A stretch of DNA of 64,000 nucleotides from Chaetoderma sp. LZ-2023a (taxonomy: Eukaryota > Mollusca > Caudofoveata > Chaetodermatida > Chaetodermatidae). Positions 23,052-33,716 of this stretch are shown here, one piece after another. Position 1 is the first letter of the stretch. Each line of letters opens with the position of its first letter. The DNA is taken from positions 56,651,768 through 56,715,767 of the forward strand of contig CM067360.1 of NCBI GenBank assembly GCA_034401795.1, given 5' to 3'. Below the pieces are notes generated by a model that searched no databases, had not been told where the DNA came from, and was given only the letters and a program-made list of their open reading frames with translations. The position numbers and the translations under genes are program-made.

Positions 23052-24090
23052 CTAACGGAACACCATTGTAAAGGCGGTCGAGGCGGCTATTCCTCTAACA
23101 TCGTGTGCCCTTACGCCCTGCACCCGGTGCCCAGTCGCCATCTCGTGAGTAGTCTGAATGCATTCGACCACCCAACGAGAGATAGTATCCATGGATGCGG
23201 CGCCATAAGGCTTTTTATGGCAGATCCACAGATGTCTATCGTTCGACCGTAACGAGTCAGTCCGTTTCTTGTACTTAGTCAAAGCACGGACCGGGCACCA
23301 GACACTGGCATCACGATCAAACCTAGTTAACTTCGGTATAATGATCGGTTTGCCGGGATATCTCAAAGATTGGTTCTTTGACATAAACTCTTCTCTTGGC
23401 AGAAGCCGCAGACCTTCTCCAGAAACAATAAATCGGTTCCTCTCTGCCGAAAGCGCATGGATCTCACTGCGCCTTCTAGCTGAGGAAGCTGCCAATAGAA
23501 AGACCGCCTTTAGAGTCAAATGCTTTAGACTAGCCGAACGCAACGGTTTGAAAGGGTGCTTGGCCAGTACATTAAGCACTAAAGATAGACTCCAGGCTGG
23601 AATGACTACCGGTTGTCTCGGGCGGAGATTGCTCATTCCCTTCAACATCACATTTAACTGGGCCACCTCTGGACTATCCCTGTTGGCTAGACAAGGGATA
23701 ACTGATGCCAAAGCTGACTTGTATCCAGCAACTGTGACGGGAGCTAGTCCTGCAAAGAACAGCTCACAGAGAAAGTCTGCTATTTGCTGAATAGTGGATT
23801 GAAAGGTATCAATACCCTTTTCTTCACACCAGTCTGCAAATCTGTTAACCTTGTTGTTATATGACTTGAAGGTTGACCTCCTTCTCGCAGCCGCGATGAA
23901 ATCAGCAGCCTGTCGAGAAAAGCCTTCCGACGTGGAACGTTGTTTGACAACATCCACGCAGTCAATTTGAACATTTCGGGACGCTCGTGTAGGAAGCGTC
24001 CCTTGGCCTGGGAGATTATGTTCGGAATCTCGGGCAACTGCACAGGATTTTCCACCAGCAGATCTAGAAGATCCGTGAACCACGCCCTGC
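23052..24090 (-). pseudogene. DIRS copy 2 tyrosine recombinase, C-terminally frameshifted
   Basis: The recombinase overlaps the end of the RT frame, as is common in DIRS elements. Visible parts are the N-terminal domain (STFKSYNNKVNRFADW), the first catalytic Arg region (ASSARRRSEIHALS) and the H-x-x-R box (AHDVRGIAAS). A 4-bp deletion relative to copy 1 near 23070 shifts the frame, and translation stops at 23052 before the nucleophilic tyrosine (FTDYYMRDV-like sequence remains in another frame near 23000). The start is uncertain because the same frame stays open upstream as a shadow of RT; I place it near the SSRSAGGK segment. Confidence 0.85.
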
Positions 24091-25825
24091 TCGGCCAATA
24101 CGGCGCTATTAGCAGGACCAGACACGGCTCCTCCCTGACCTTCACCAATACCTTCGGTAGAAGAATGGTGGGTGGGTACGCGTAAGCGTGCATCCCTCTC
24201 CAGCTTATCGCCAGAGCGTCTGTATCGACGGCATTTGGATCTGGAATCGGCGAGACATATGTCATGATTTGAGCATTTTCCTTTGTGGCGAACAAGTCCA
24301 CGTTGGGTTTGCCCCAATGCTCGAAGATCCGTCGCAGAACCGGAGGGTTGAGGGACCATTCTGTTGGCAAGATTCTCTGTCTGCGAGACAAAGCATCCGC
24401 CAGAATGTTCAATCGGCCAGGAATATGAGCTGCTTTCAAAACAACCGAGCAATTCCTGCACCATTGAATCAAGTGCCACACCCTGATGCACAGAGTGGGC
24501 GACCTGGTCCCGCCTTGGCGATTTATATATGATACTACTGTCGAATTGTCCGACCGTATCAATATCACCTTGCCCCTGATCATCGGAAGGAACTCTTCCA
24601 ACGCCAGTTCCACTGCCATCATTTCCAACAGATTGATATGCAGATGACTCTCCGGGAGAGTCCATGTGCCCGAGACCTGGTGTTCTCCCAGGCAGGCACC
24701 CCACCCCTCCAGCGATGCATCCGTGTAGACGGACAGCTGGGGGTGGGGTAGGTGCAGCGAAACCCCTATTAGGAGATTCTGACGCTGTTTCCACCATAGA
24801 AGATGCGATATTATCGGCTCCAAAACTGGCACCAGTTTTGACAGGGGTTCTGTTCTCTGTTTCCACAGAGACATCAAATACAACTGGATAGGTCTTCGCA
24901 TTAGAGCAGCGTACGGGATAACCTGCTCCATGGAGACCATCATGCCCAGCATCTGAAGGAACCGCCTCGCCTGAATGTGGTTTCCCACTCGAAAACTCCT
25001 GAGGATGGCTAACAGAGACACCACTCTGGGCTCTGACGGGTAAACCCTGCCCTCCTCGAGGTCGAATCGCATCCCCAAATAAACGAAATGTTGAGTGGGC
25101 GTCAACTCGGATTTCTCCTCGTTGACTATCCAGCCTAGATCTGAAAGTAACTTCAGAGTCAGAGCAGTATCCACGTTCAACCTGGCTGCCGAGTCTGCCT
25201 TGAGCAGCCAGTCGTCTATGTAGGTGTGTAGCGCCACGTTCTCTTTTCTGAGAAACGCTGTCACCGCAAGGACCACTCTTGTGAAAACCCTCGGAGCTGT
25301 CGACAGGCCAAACGGGAGAACTGTAAACTCCCATACTTGATTCTGAAACGCAAATCTCAGAAACCTGTGCCAACTCCGATTCATCGGAATGTGGAAATAT
25401 GCATCTTTCAGATCGATCAATACACACCACATTCCTTTCCTCAATCCCGCCATTACCGACCTCGGCGTTTCCATCTGGAACCGAGGCGTATGGATAAACC
25501 AATTTAATGGCCTGAGATTGAGTATGGGTCTCCATCCCCCTGTGCTCTTGGGGACGAGGAACATGTTTGAATAGAAGCCTGGAGTGTTCCGGTTTGCTGG
25601 TTTTATTGCTCCCTTCAGAAGCAAACCCGACACTTCCTTTTGAACGGCTTCTAACTTGTCTGGCTCCCTTGGTACGGGTGTCCAGACAGGTGCCAAAGAC
25701 AGATTTTGTGGTGGAAAGTCCCACCACTCCGGCATGTAACCCTGGGATAACCATCCCAGGACCAGACTGTCTGACGTCACACCTCGCCAGGCCTCGACGA
25801 AACGCATGAGCCTTCCACCCACCAT
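23780..25825 (-). CDS. DIRS copy 2 reverse transcriptase/RNase H/methyltransferase-like polyprotein
   Basis: Open frame of 681 codons from ATG at 25823-25825. RT is about residues 60-270, with motif A (LKDAYFHIPM), motif B (LPFGLSTAPRVF) and motif C YIDD. RNase H follows at about 350-500, with its four acidic positions in VYTDASLEGWGA, INLLEMMAVELA, RSDNSTVVSYIN and LNILADALSRR. After it comes the block beginning DLFATKENAQ and including YAYPPTILLPK and LLIAPYWPSRAW, the Dam-like methyltransferase region of DIRS elements; the catalytic status is unclear. The protein would copy the element RNA into cDNA. This is the only fully open frame in either copy. The C-terminus overlaps the recombinase frame by about 300 bp. 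Confidence 0.9.
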   Translation of the reverse strand: MVGGRLMRFVEAWRGVTSDSLVLGWLSQGYMPEWWDFPPQNLSLAPVWTPVPREPDKLEAVQKEVSGLLLKGAIKPANRNTPGFYSNMFLVPKSTGGWRPILNLRPLNWFIHTPRFQMETPRSVMAGLRKGMWCVLIDLKDAYFHIPMNRSWHRFLRFAFQNQVWEFTVLPFGLSTAPRVFTRVVLAVTAFLRKENVALHTYIDDWLLKADSAARLNVDTALTLKLLSDLGWIVNEEKSELTPTQHFVYLGMRFDLEEGRVYPSEPRVVSLLAILRSFRVGNHIQARRFLQMLGMMVSMEQVIPYAALMRRPIQLYLMSLWKQRTEPLSKLVPVLEPIISHLLWWKQRQNLLIGVSLHLPHPQLSVYTDASLEGWGACLGEHQVSGTWTLPESHLHINLLEMMAVELALEEFLPMIRGKVILIRSDNSTVVSYINRQGGTRSPTLCIRVWHLIQWCRNCSVVLKAAHIPGRLNILADALSRRQRILPTEWSLNPPVLRRIFEHWGKPNVDLFATKENAQIMTYVSPIPDPNAVDTDALAISWRGMHAYAYPPTILLPKVLVKVREEPCLVLLIAPYWPSRAWFTDLLDLLVENPVQLPEIPNIISQAKGRFLHERPEMFKLTAWMLSNNVPRRKAFLDRLLISSRLREGGQPSSHITTRLTDLQTGVKKRVLIPFNPLFSK

Positions 25826-25992
25826 AGACGCCTCGACGTCTAACGGAGTTGTCGGCTCGCAGTCCGCCCCCCCTCTTTCTTAACGAGAGAGAGTGAGAAC
25901 CATTTCGTTCTAGGCACGACGGGTATAACTGGCACCGCTGTTCCTGTCGCACAGGCGCGGTCCAGGCGGATATGAAGGGAGCTTGCGTACCC

Positions 25993-27054
25993 TCAGGTAC
26001 GCTTCGGCCCCCTCTGTCCGCCCTTTGAGGCCTTACCCTTATCCTTCCCCTTCCCGCCTCTAGGGTGGTCAGGAGCAACATTGGGGAGGGTAGGCGCCTC
26101 TACAACCTTCCTGGGCTTCTTCGCCGGGGGCGGCTCCGAGAACCCAGCTGAAACAGAAGTCGCAACAGGCCTGGCTTTCGCCTTGCCCTTATGCTTCTTC
26201 TGCTTCTTTGAAGGCTGTCCCGTTAGCGGTTTGCCCACAGCCCCTAGTGCGTGCGCTTGCCGCACTAGCTCTAGCTGTAGATTTACCGCTAACCGATTCT
26301 GCGCGATACTGGCGGTGTCCTCTAAGGTGGCCCGCGCTTGGCCACCAAAGATGCTAGGCCCTGTCAGGGGCGTCCCAAGAAGACGCTCCCTGACTGCCGT
26401 AGCCGGACGCATATGGTCAATGACCATTTGCCTCCTGGACTTCGTCACTCGCGCTTGCACCCTTGCCAATGCGTCCATTGACAGCACCAAGCCGTCATTA
26501 ACACATGAGAGCGCCACAGGTGGCACAGGGTGGCCTGCCCCCGCTTCAGCACACACCGACTGAAGGAGACGATAAGAGTGATTGACAGCGCTCATCGCTG
26601 CCCTCACACCCTCATCGCATAGGGACAGGACTTCTTCCTGGTGTACCTGGGACTTATCCACTAGGGCCGGACCGGGGCCACCCGACCCGACACTCTGGAC
26701 TCCCAGTGCCCATCGGTCATCCTCCGTGACCGACGGGACTACACCATACCTGTCGTATTCACCCCGCGGAATACGACATCTTGCCCGCACCTCCCTGGAG
26801 GCCGCAGGGAGCTGACCCTTGGTCATTAGTTGTTTGCTATAAATAGCATCCAACAAATCTATGAACCGTGGATCCAGTCCCACTGACTGGATCCGGGCCG
26901 CGGGTAAAATCCCCGTCCTAATCGACGCAACCGACGGACGGGGCGCATCTTCATCGGCCGTGGCCGAAACCACAGACGGGTCAACCCTGGCTAGCCACGC
27001 CAGAGCATCTGACCAATCTACCTCCGATGAAGACACCCCCGCAAACACGTCACC
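25993..27054 (-). pseudogene. DIRS copy 2 gag-like protein, C-terminal part (split by hAT)
   Basis: Open from the hAT insertion to the stop at 25993-25995. It contains the conserved central domain (DPRFIDLLDAIYSKQ), a helical region rich in VNHSYRLLQSV-type segments and a basic tail (KKQKKHKGKAKAR, PPAKKPRKVVE) that looks like a nuclear localisation signal or nucleic-acid-binding end. The upstream part is at 28595-29600. Confidence 0.8.
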
Positions 27055-28594
27055 CGTTGACGTAGGGTTGGGCGATATTGCTCAAGGCATGACGATATCG
27101 GTATCTCATTAAAATACCGCGGTATCACGATATATCGTCATTTGGGTGGGGTGTGGAGTTAGGGTGTAAACATAGAATAACATGTATTTCAAATTGGTGG
27201 TGTCTACATGTTATTTTCATTAAATTTGTTGCATTGAAACCGTAAATTGAGATCGCCATGATTGCCATTTCCGCATATTTAATACACAGAATTCCACACT
27301 TTGACACCCTTCAATATACAGTTTAAAGCAACGAATGCAATCCAACTAACCGTATTCATCACAAATAAGAAAAATAAAGGATTTTCTTCTGTTCTTGTGT
27401 TGTATTTTGTGTTATCTTTACCTCACAACAACTGTCAAAAGATTGAGCAAGGAATAGCATTAACTTCATTGCGCAGAAAGGAATTCTGCCGAGCGAAAGC
27501 TGATTGGCCGCCGTATCATACTTGAGCCAATCAGAATTCACACCACAGAATTCCGACAGCTGTTATCACGCCCGCCGCTTGCGTAGACGATGCAAATTAA
27601 TAAAATAACACTGTATGATTTTGAACGAGAACCAGCGTGAAGACTGGAAACAATTATATCAGATTTTATTTGGTCTGTAATATTAAATACTAATTTGCCG
27701 CATTGTAGACCTATTCAAATTCGCTCACTACTTAGCAGTCCTATCCATTGATCTCAAGGTGTAGCCGGGATGTGTGAAATTAACCCAGTTGACACTGCAG
27801 CCAAAACTGCCACAACAGATCGAAGACTGGAAATAATTAGGCCTAAATTATTTATTTTAAGGCTGTTTCTCACTTAGAATAAATCCGTAATGTTATATGT
27901 GGAATGAATTTTGATCTGATTCGTTTAAAAATGCTAAATATATTGTATAAAGTTACATAAAAACGTATAACGGTAAAGCAAGAGATTAACTTCCCCCTCA
28001 CCCACCGTTCCAAGCTGTGGTATTGATAAGGGATTAAGTGTGTGTGGTTTCCTATCGACCTAAAAAGTTTTAAAGTTTGAATCTTTCACGGTCAGAAGAA
28101 TGTTTAACCATGCAGATCAATGACTAATGGATTGACCTGTAGTAATGACGCCATCAGATTGGAATGTGGGTGGTGCAAATGGTATTCCCCACTGACTAAT
28201 ACTCAGAATGAGGCAAGAAAAAACATGGCGTCGTCTATTTATGTAATTATAAAAAGTGAACAACAAAGGATTATTTTGTACTTTAAATCATTTTATTAGC
28301 GCAAACAAACCATGAATTAAATGAACACAGATTATTTTGCAGTTTATTAAGTTTTTATTACCTTAGACAAAGACTGGATTATTACTTAAGACTATTACTG
28401 GACCGAATAGAGGTAAGAGTATGACATTTCTAACTTAGTTATTTATATTATGCTCACAGTTAAAAGTGCAATATCGTCCTGTCGGTATTGACGATACTTA
28501 CGATTTTTCGAAACTATGACGATTTCGGTATCGGTATTCGGTATATCGCGATATTGACGATAATATCGAAAAATCGCCCAACCCTATGTTGACG
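27055..28594. mobile_element. Non-autonomous hAT-like DNA transposon inserted in DIRS gag
   Basis: A 1524-bp insert (27063-28586) has terminal inverted repeats TAGGGTTGGGCGATATT / ...AAAAATCGCCCAACCCTA and subterminal ATATCG-rich repeats at both ends. It is flanked by 8-bp direct repeats CGTTGACG (27055-27062) and TGTTGACG (28587-28594), differing at one base. TIR sequence and 8-bp duplication are typical of hAT elements. No transposase-like frame is present. DIRS copy 1 has uninterrupted sequence at the equivalent place (near 16580), so the empty site is known. Confidence 0.9.
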
Positions 28595-29600
28595 TGCTCA
28601 CGGGTCTGCCAGCCGCGGCCTCCCGGCAAGGAGCCACGGCTGACACGCCAGGCACTCCGCTACCACACGGTTCCGCCGCCACCCCATGAAACACTCCGGT
28701 CCATGGGGTAGGTCCGCACGGAAAACCGTACGGACCCGTAACAGTCGCGGAACCATAGCCGGACACGGGCGCCAACGGCACCCCACGTCCGGCTGCCGGA
28801 CCAGGCGAGATAGGAGAGTACCACGCCTGGCCCGGCACACCCGTTCCCATGACGGCTGGTGATAAACCAAGCCGCGCGGAACCGGTGCAAGGTAACGGAT
28901 TGGCCTCAGCCGCAGGCGGAGCGACTGACCTGGCTTGCGCCAAACCAGACAAATGGAGGCCGGTTCCGTCCAGGACGGAATCAACCTCCATATTCTCCAC
29001 CTGCGGCTTCACGGGCCGCAGCAACCTCTCCTCCTCGGCCTCCTCGTCTTCAGACTCCGAAGAGCCGTCACTAGACGAGTCAACCGTGGAGCCGTCCTGG
29101 CGGACGGCTCCCACACCTGATGGACCGGCCACCGCTACTGGACCACCCGGAGGTGGCCGCAGAGAGACAGAACCCGTCTGACCGAAGCCAGACGTGCCTG
29201 CCAGGGGGCCGTACGAGACGGCCCCCTCGGTAACCAGTCCAGAATCCTGTCCGAGGACAGGACCCGTACCAGGCATGGGGAGAAACTGACCCCCAACCTT
29301 TGGTAGCAGGGACGACACCAGCGTGGGCAGAACGCTATGCAGAAAACCCTGCATAGCCGGACCAAACCACGCCGGCGGTGCCATCTCCGCCACCTCCAGC
29401 TGGGGATGTGGAGCACCCCCACCGGCCGAACCGGGCGCTCCACGATTTCCTCTCGGACCGCCTGACCCCGCGTCAGACCCAGCCAAGTCCTTCTGGGCAA
29501 GGAACTTAACCATCATTTCGATGGACCACACTGCACAAACATTACACCTATGATCTATATTACACAGGGAACACCTAAAACAGACATGGTCCTTGAACAT
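28595..29600 (-). pseudogene. DIRS copy 2 gag-like protein, N-terminal part
   Basis: It starts at ATG 29598-29600 and reads through a cysteine cluster (CFRCSLCNIDHRCNVC), a Gly/Pro-rich stretch, an acidic patch (SESEDEEAEEE) and a Pro/Gly/Val-rich stretch up to the hAT target site. Upstream of this ATG the same frame stays open back to a TAG and contains another C-x-x-C-H motif (CDDCHK). The true start may therefore lie upstream or be made differently. Confidence 0.8.
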
Positions 29601-30544
29601 TACACGGACAAACTTATGGCAGTCGTCACATGATGGCGGGGCTGGGTTGGCCTATAAAATAAGCACAAACCTACAATAAACAAGCGGAACGAGACCCGGA
29701 TGGAAGGCAGACAATTAATTTTCAAATAATTTTGACTCATAGATTAACCGTAACCTCCCCGCACCCCACCCCGCCACGTTACAACAACGATCGCATTGAT
29801 TATGACGACAAGCACGCGGCGGGCACAAACACACCCATAACAGATCCTCCAGGATGTGTAACGGCTCCAGGAATCATATCGCATAGCATTCAGGGTATAT
29901 TTACTAATCAATATAAATTATACTCCTAACGAAAGCAGCACGATATGTGAAGAAAACAACAAAATGTATAACAAACTGCTGTCTCACACGGTAAAACCGC
30001 AGACCACACATCTACTCAAGAATTTTGAAACCACCGATCATTGCAAACCGATCGTGATCGCACGTAAACGTGATCATTCTAAAGTTTCCGGTACCATTTT
30101 TAGTACGCAGCAACCAGAATAAGATGCGCGAATTAATGAAAAAATTTTTCTTCACATAAACATCCGAGCGACCAGGTGTGACGTCACCCGCTCGGATTCT
30201 ACGGAGAATGACGTCAGCCGATATTCGTGTTAGAAATACCGTAGCAAACACCTATTTTCATATCTGCCGATCGCCTGTTGGGGGTTAAAGAAGGCGATCG
30301 TCTGGCATATATCGTTGTTAGCACACGTCCCAGATTCTATGGGGTCAGAAATTGGAACATGCGACACAACGAAATTTAGAGACCTAAGTCTTTTAACTAT
30401 GGATAATAAAGAACAATACAACATGGTTGTCTTGGGCGGTATTCTCCATAGTCCTTAGTTAATCCTTTCAGAACACACAAACTATCACCGATTAAAGACT
30501 TAGATTATTTAAAACACTAAAATCCCTAATGCAGAAAGCATGTA

Positions 30545-30725
30545 TTGCTCTTGTTGCTATGCAAACAAGAATGAGCTCTATGGTAAACGGGTACTCGGCA
30601 GTTGGGAGCCGAGTACCCGGTTCCCAGGAGTCGGTAAAGCTTTCTAAGTCTATAATCCTAGAGCCGCTGTCAAGGCCAGCTGTATATCAGAAGTAACAGA
30701 ATGGTGAGTATTGATCGAAGGAGAA
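30545..30725 (-). repeat. DIRS copy 2: 5' terminal region
   Basis: This 180-bp end is the inverted copy of the block at 22090-22270 and includes the palindrome GGGTACTCGGC...GCCGAGTACCC. The element ends at ...GATCGAAGGAGAA (30725). It probably carries the promoter and start of the element RNA, though I see no specific signal. Confidence 0.85.
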
Positions 30726-30766
30726 AGGCTAAACTTGCCGATTATACCTTCTTGCTATAATCTTCC

Positions 30767-30827
30767 ATTGAATATTTTGAAAGTAATTTGACTGGACACA
30801 GTCAAATCGGTTTCAAACTATTCAACA
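30767..30827. repeat. Family B hairpin MITE, short form
   Basis: TTGAATATTTTGAAAGTAAT and CGGTTTCAAACTATTCAACA around a shortened ACTGGACACAGT centre. Confidence 0.75.
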
Positions 30828-31151
30828 GCTTACCTGTATTACAATTAGCTACCTTGAAAATGTCATTCTGAGAATTCAGGGCTCATTGAAGTACATTTAT
30901 ATACATTGTAAATCGATCCCACTGCACAAAACATGAGTGGAGCTTAGCTGGTATTGGATGCCTCTGTTATATATTAGACAGAATAATGTTTTCTACTTGT
31001 AGGAAAACGCAGTGCTCGCTGTCAATGGACCGTTCCATTTTTTAGCCATGCCCTGCCCATCTCTAGCTAAGCTGCACCCACACCTCGTGTTTGGATCGAT
31101 CGATCTCTGAACTCTCTGACTATCAATTTCCAGAAAACTATACAGGTAAGC
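30828..31151. other. Intronic stretch
   Basis: I see no gene or named repeat. Confidence 0.3.
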
Positions 31152-31240
31152 TATTGAATATTTTGGAACTAATTTGACTGGGCGCTGTTGCTGCCTATGG
31201 CAGCAACAGCGTCCAGTCAAATTAGTTTCAAAATATTAAA
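31152..31240. repeat. Family B hairpin MITE, well preserved
   Basis: ATTGAATATTTTGGAACTAA and its complement enclose CTGTTGCTGCC-TAT-GGCAGCAACAG, a nearly perfect stem of about 42 bp. Confidence 0.85.
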
Positions 31241-31769
31241 CTGCATGTTTATTAAACAGGAGAGACGTACAATTCGACGTGTTGGTCTATTAAGAGTTAA
31301 CGACAGGCCAAATAGAACCATTTATGACATAATGATTATGATGTCATCCTATAAGGCACTTAGCTGATTATGACGTCATATGACAAGAGATGATAGATGC
31401 ATACTCTGGAAAGGTGAATTAGCTGACACTGTGTCTCACACATACCATGTATGCAGAGATAGCTTTCTCACTCCACATCGAAAAGAAAACCATTGACAAT
31501 CTATTGGTTTGACGTATTCAAAGTTGGTAACATTATACCTTCTTTCAATACAGATTTCAATGTACATGGATATAGGAACTGATACATAACCAAATAAACT
31601 GTCACCTAGAAAGAATAACAATGGTTTTCACCTTATTCAGAAATGGGCAAGATACAACAGTTTTAAACAAGAGTTTTCAAAATGTACACGTGTCTTCAAT
31701 CAATGCTCTTACTACTATTGTGACATCTTAGAGAACGGCACCATAAGGGTTACTATGTTGTATATTTAT
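31241..31769. other. Intronic stretch
   Basis: I see no gene. It contains ATGATGTCAT and TGACGTCA-type palindromes at 31335-31380. Confidence 0.3.
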
Positions 31770-31905
31770 ATATTGTGTAAATAAATTTAATGTGTATATT
31801 ACATATATCAAAGTTGTGTACATAAATGTAAATCGTATTAAGTATAGTCAGGGGGGGTGAAACCAGCTACCCGTAACTGATCGGTTTACCTTCGTTAAAT
31901 AAAGC

Positions 31906-31937
<32 letters not shown>

Positions 31938-31962
31938 ATTTATTATTATTATTATTATGAGA
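31770..31962 (+). repeat. 3' tail of a non-LTR retroposon ending in (ATT)n
   Basis: AT-rich sequence followed by a GGTTTACCTTCGTTAAATAA segment and then a (TTA)n tract to 31960. A unique 3' end followed by a short microsatellite is typical of CR1/RTE-type LINE or SINE tails. No coding part is attached. Confidence 0.5.
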
Positions 31963-32324
31963 ATAATTTATATGTAGAAATGTATACATTGGTAACAACA
32001 GATGTCCTGAAGTTCTCTATCTAGGGGTTTCTACAATAAATATTACGTGTACCTGTACCTCAACGTGTACCTGTACCTCAACGCGTGACACCTATGAGGT
32101 TTATGTTCACTACGTCATTGTGAAGATTTCACTAGATAAGCTGTATGTGAATATGATCATACATGTAATTTATGTGCAGGTACCTATATAGATCAAATTA
32201 ACTCATCTACATAAGTATATAGACATAGATGTTTTCTGTCACAGATCTGAATGGCTATCATGCTAGTGACCTGTGAGCTGCAGTGGTCAAGATTTTAAAA
32301 TAGAATACAATTTTAGCTTGTTGT
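31963..32324. other. Intronic stretch with a short tandem duplication
   Basis: GTGTACCTGTACCTCAAC is repeated twice at about 32047-32082. I see nothing else recognisable. Confidence 0.4.
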
Positions 32325-32492
32325 AGTGAATGCTCATTTGCAGGCCAAAAGAAGACTATTCGCTTTCAATTAGTTAAATCGAGACAGTCATTCAAGTCGT
32401 AAATTTTCAAAGAGATTTATCTTGCCCTGAAAATGGACACTTATTAAGGCCACTGCAGATGCAGTTCGGCCGGCTTGACCATGATCGGGTTG
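32325..32492. repeat. Family A palindromic MITE, decayed
   Basis: TCATTTGCAGGCCAAAAGAA, GACAGTCATTCAAGTCGTAA and an AAATGGACACTTATTAAGG arm are still visible. Confidence 0.6.
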
Positions 32493-32883
32493 ATATACAC
32501 TTAGTGCTTCATTTCCTAAAATTGATCGTGTACTGAGCAAACAAGTTTTTTCAGCACTTGACTAATATGGCCAAGCCAATGACTGCAGCAACGTAAGGTC
32601 AAAATTTCATAATTTTTTCACTCAGGTTAGTCATGTCACATTCACACACTGGACATGGAGTAAATGTGGTATATTTTACATATATATAATTATGAATCTG
32701 TTAATTCACCTTTCCAGAGTACCCACCCACCATATGACGTCATAATGAACTGTGTGATGTGTACAATGACATCATAATGAATGACGTCATGAATGATGTC
32801 AATAAGTACATCATGAACGCATATTTGAAGACGGTCTATGCGTTGTTGTACAAATTGTTTGCTTTTACTATTTAATAAATATT
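32493..32883. other. Intronic stretch with clustered TGACGTCA-like palindromes
   Basis: ATGACGTCAT-type motifs (the CREB/ATF site core) lie at about 32735, 32767 (TGACATCA), 32781 and 32794, within 80 bp. This may be a degenerate tandem repeat. No gene is seen. Confidence 0.4.
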
Positions 32884-32914
32884 CTGTTGAATATTTTGAA
32901 ACTAATTTGACTGC
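32884..32914. repeat. Half copy of family B hairpin MITE
   Basis: CTGTTGAATATTTTGAAACT continuing AATTTGACTG. Only one arm is present. Confidence 0.65.
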
Positions 32915-33379
32915 TTCCCTGTATAGTTCAGCTAAAACGTAAAATGTTAGTTTTTTAAAAACTAGGTTTTAGCAATGATAGTGACCTTGACCTTTGACAT
33001 TTTGCTACCAAGGTGCCACGTGTCATTCCCACCTATGACAAAGAAGCATGTGTTCAAGTTTGGCTCGAGTATGATTAAGCAAACATAATAATATTTGTCT
33101 ATATACAGATTATCTATCGATAAAAGACTTAAAGAACTAAAATAGTGAAACATTGACAAAATTCAACTTGTATGTGTTTGCATTTTTAATATGAAATTTA
33201 GAATATGCATATTGTTGGATATTGAGTGGCCATGTATATGTATATATAAAAATCAATGTTAAGATGAGGGTATTGACTCAAACTGAAGCGTTTTATGGAC
33301 ATGTTTCTGTATATTAACCAGTTAACCAATAAATTCCATGTACTGCAATCTCTGGGCAAACAAACATGATAGGAAAGAT
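32915..33379. other. Intronic stretch
   Basis: I see no gene or named repeat. Confidence 0.3.
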
Positions 33380-33478
33380 GCTGAATATTTTGAAATAATA
33401 TGATTCATATTGGAAGCCACTGTTGCCTTAAGGCAGCAATGGTTTCCAGTCATTATTAATTTCAAAATATTCAACAGA
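33380..33478. repeat. Family B hairpin MITE
   Basis: CTGAATATTTTGAAATAATA and the matching TTCAAAATATTCAACAG around TTGCCTTAAGGCAGCAA. Confidence 0.85.
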
Positions 33479-33716
33479 CTATATATTATATGCCCTACAT
33501 CGTAAAGAATTTACTGGGGATTTTAGCTGAGAGTTTAATTACTAGATATATTGACAGCAATTATATCTTAAAATTAGGAAAAATCTGGAATATCTTTATC
33601 GCATCAAAAAGACAACACGGAAGTGAATCGGAAGTAAACTAGAACTTGCCTCTGTCAGCACATTTAATTCATATGCATAAATTTTGATCTGTCTGAAAAA
33701 TCAGAATCTCTAAGGT

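Larger units (their letters stand above)
22083..30725 (-). mobile_element. DIRS-like tyrosine-recombinase retrotransposon, copy 2
   Basis: Same layout as copy 1: on the minus strand gag, RT/RNase H/methyltransferase-like and tyrosine recombinase, with inverted ends and an internal complementary region at the 3' side. Total length is 8.64 kb, or about 7.1 kb once the 1.5-kb hAT insertion in gag is removed, which matches copy 1. The RT frame is fully open. Gag is split by the hAT insertion and the recombinase has a 4-bp deletion. It is in the same orientation as copy 1 and the host gene, inside intron 1. Confidence 0.9.

Noticed and set aside
24081-26081. Upstream half of the long 1009-codon minus-strand frame as part of the recombinase
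   Set aside because: It is the +1 shadow of the RT/RNase H frame, which has all the conserved motifs. Only the part downstream of about 24090 has recombinase features.
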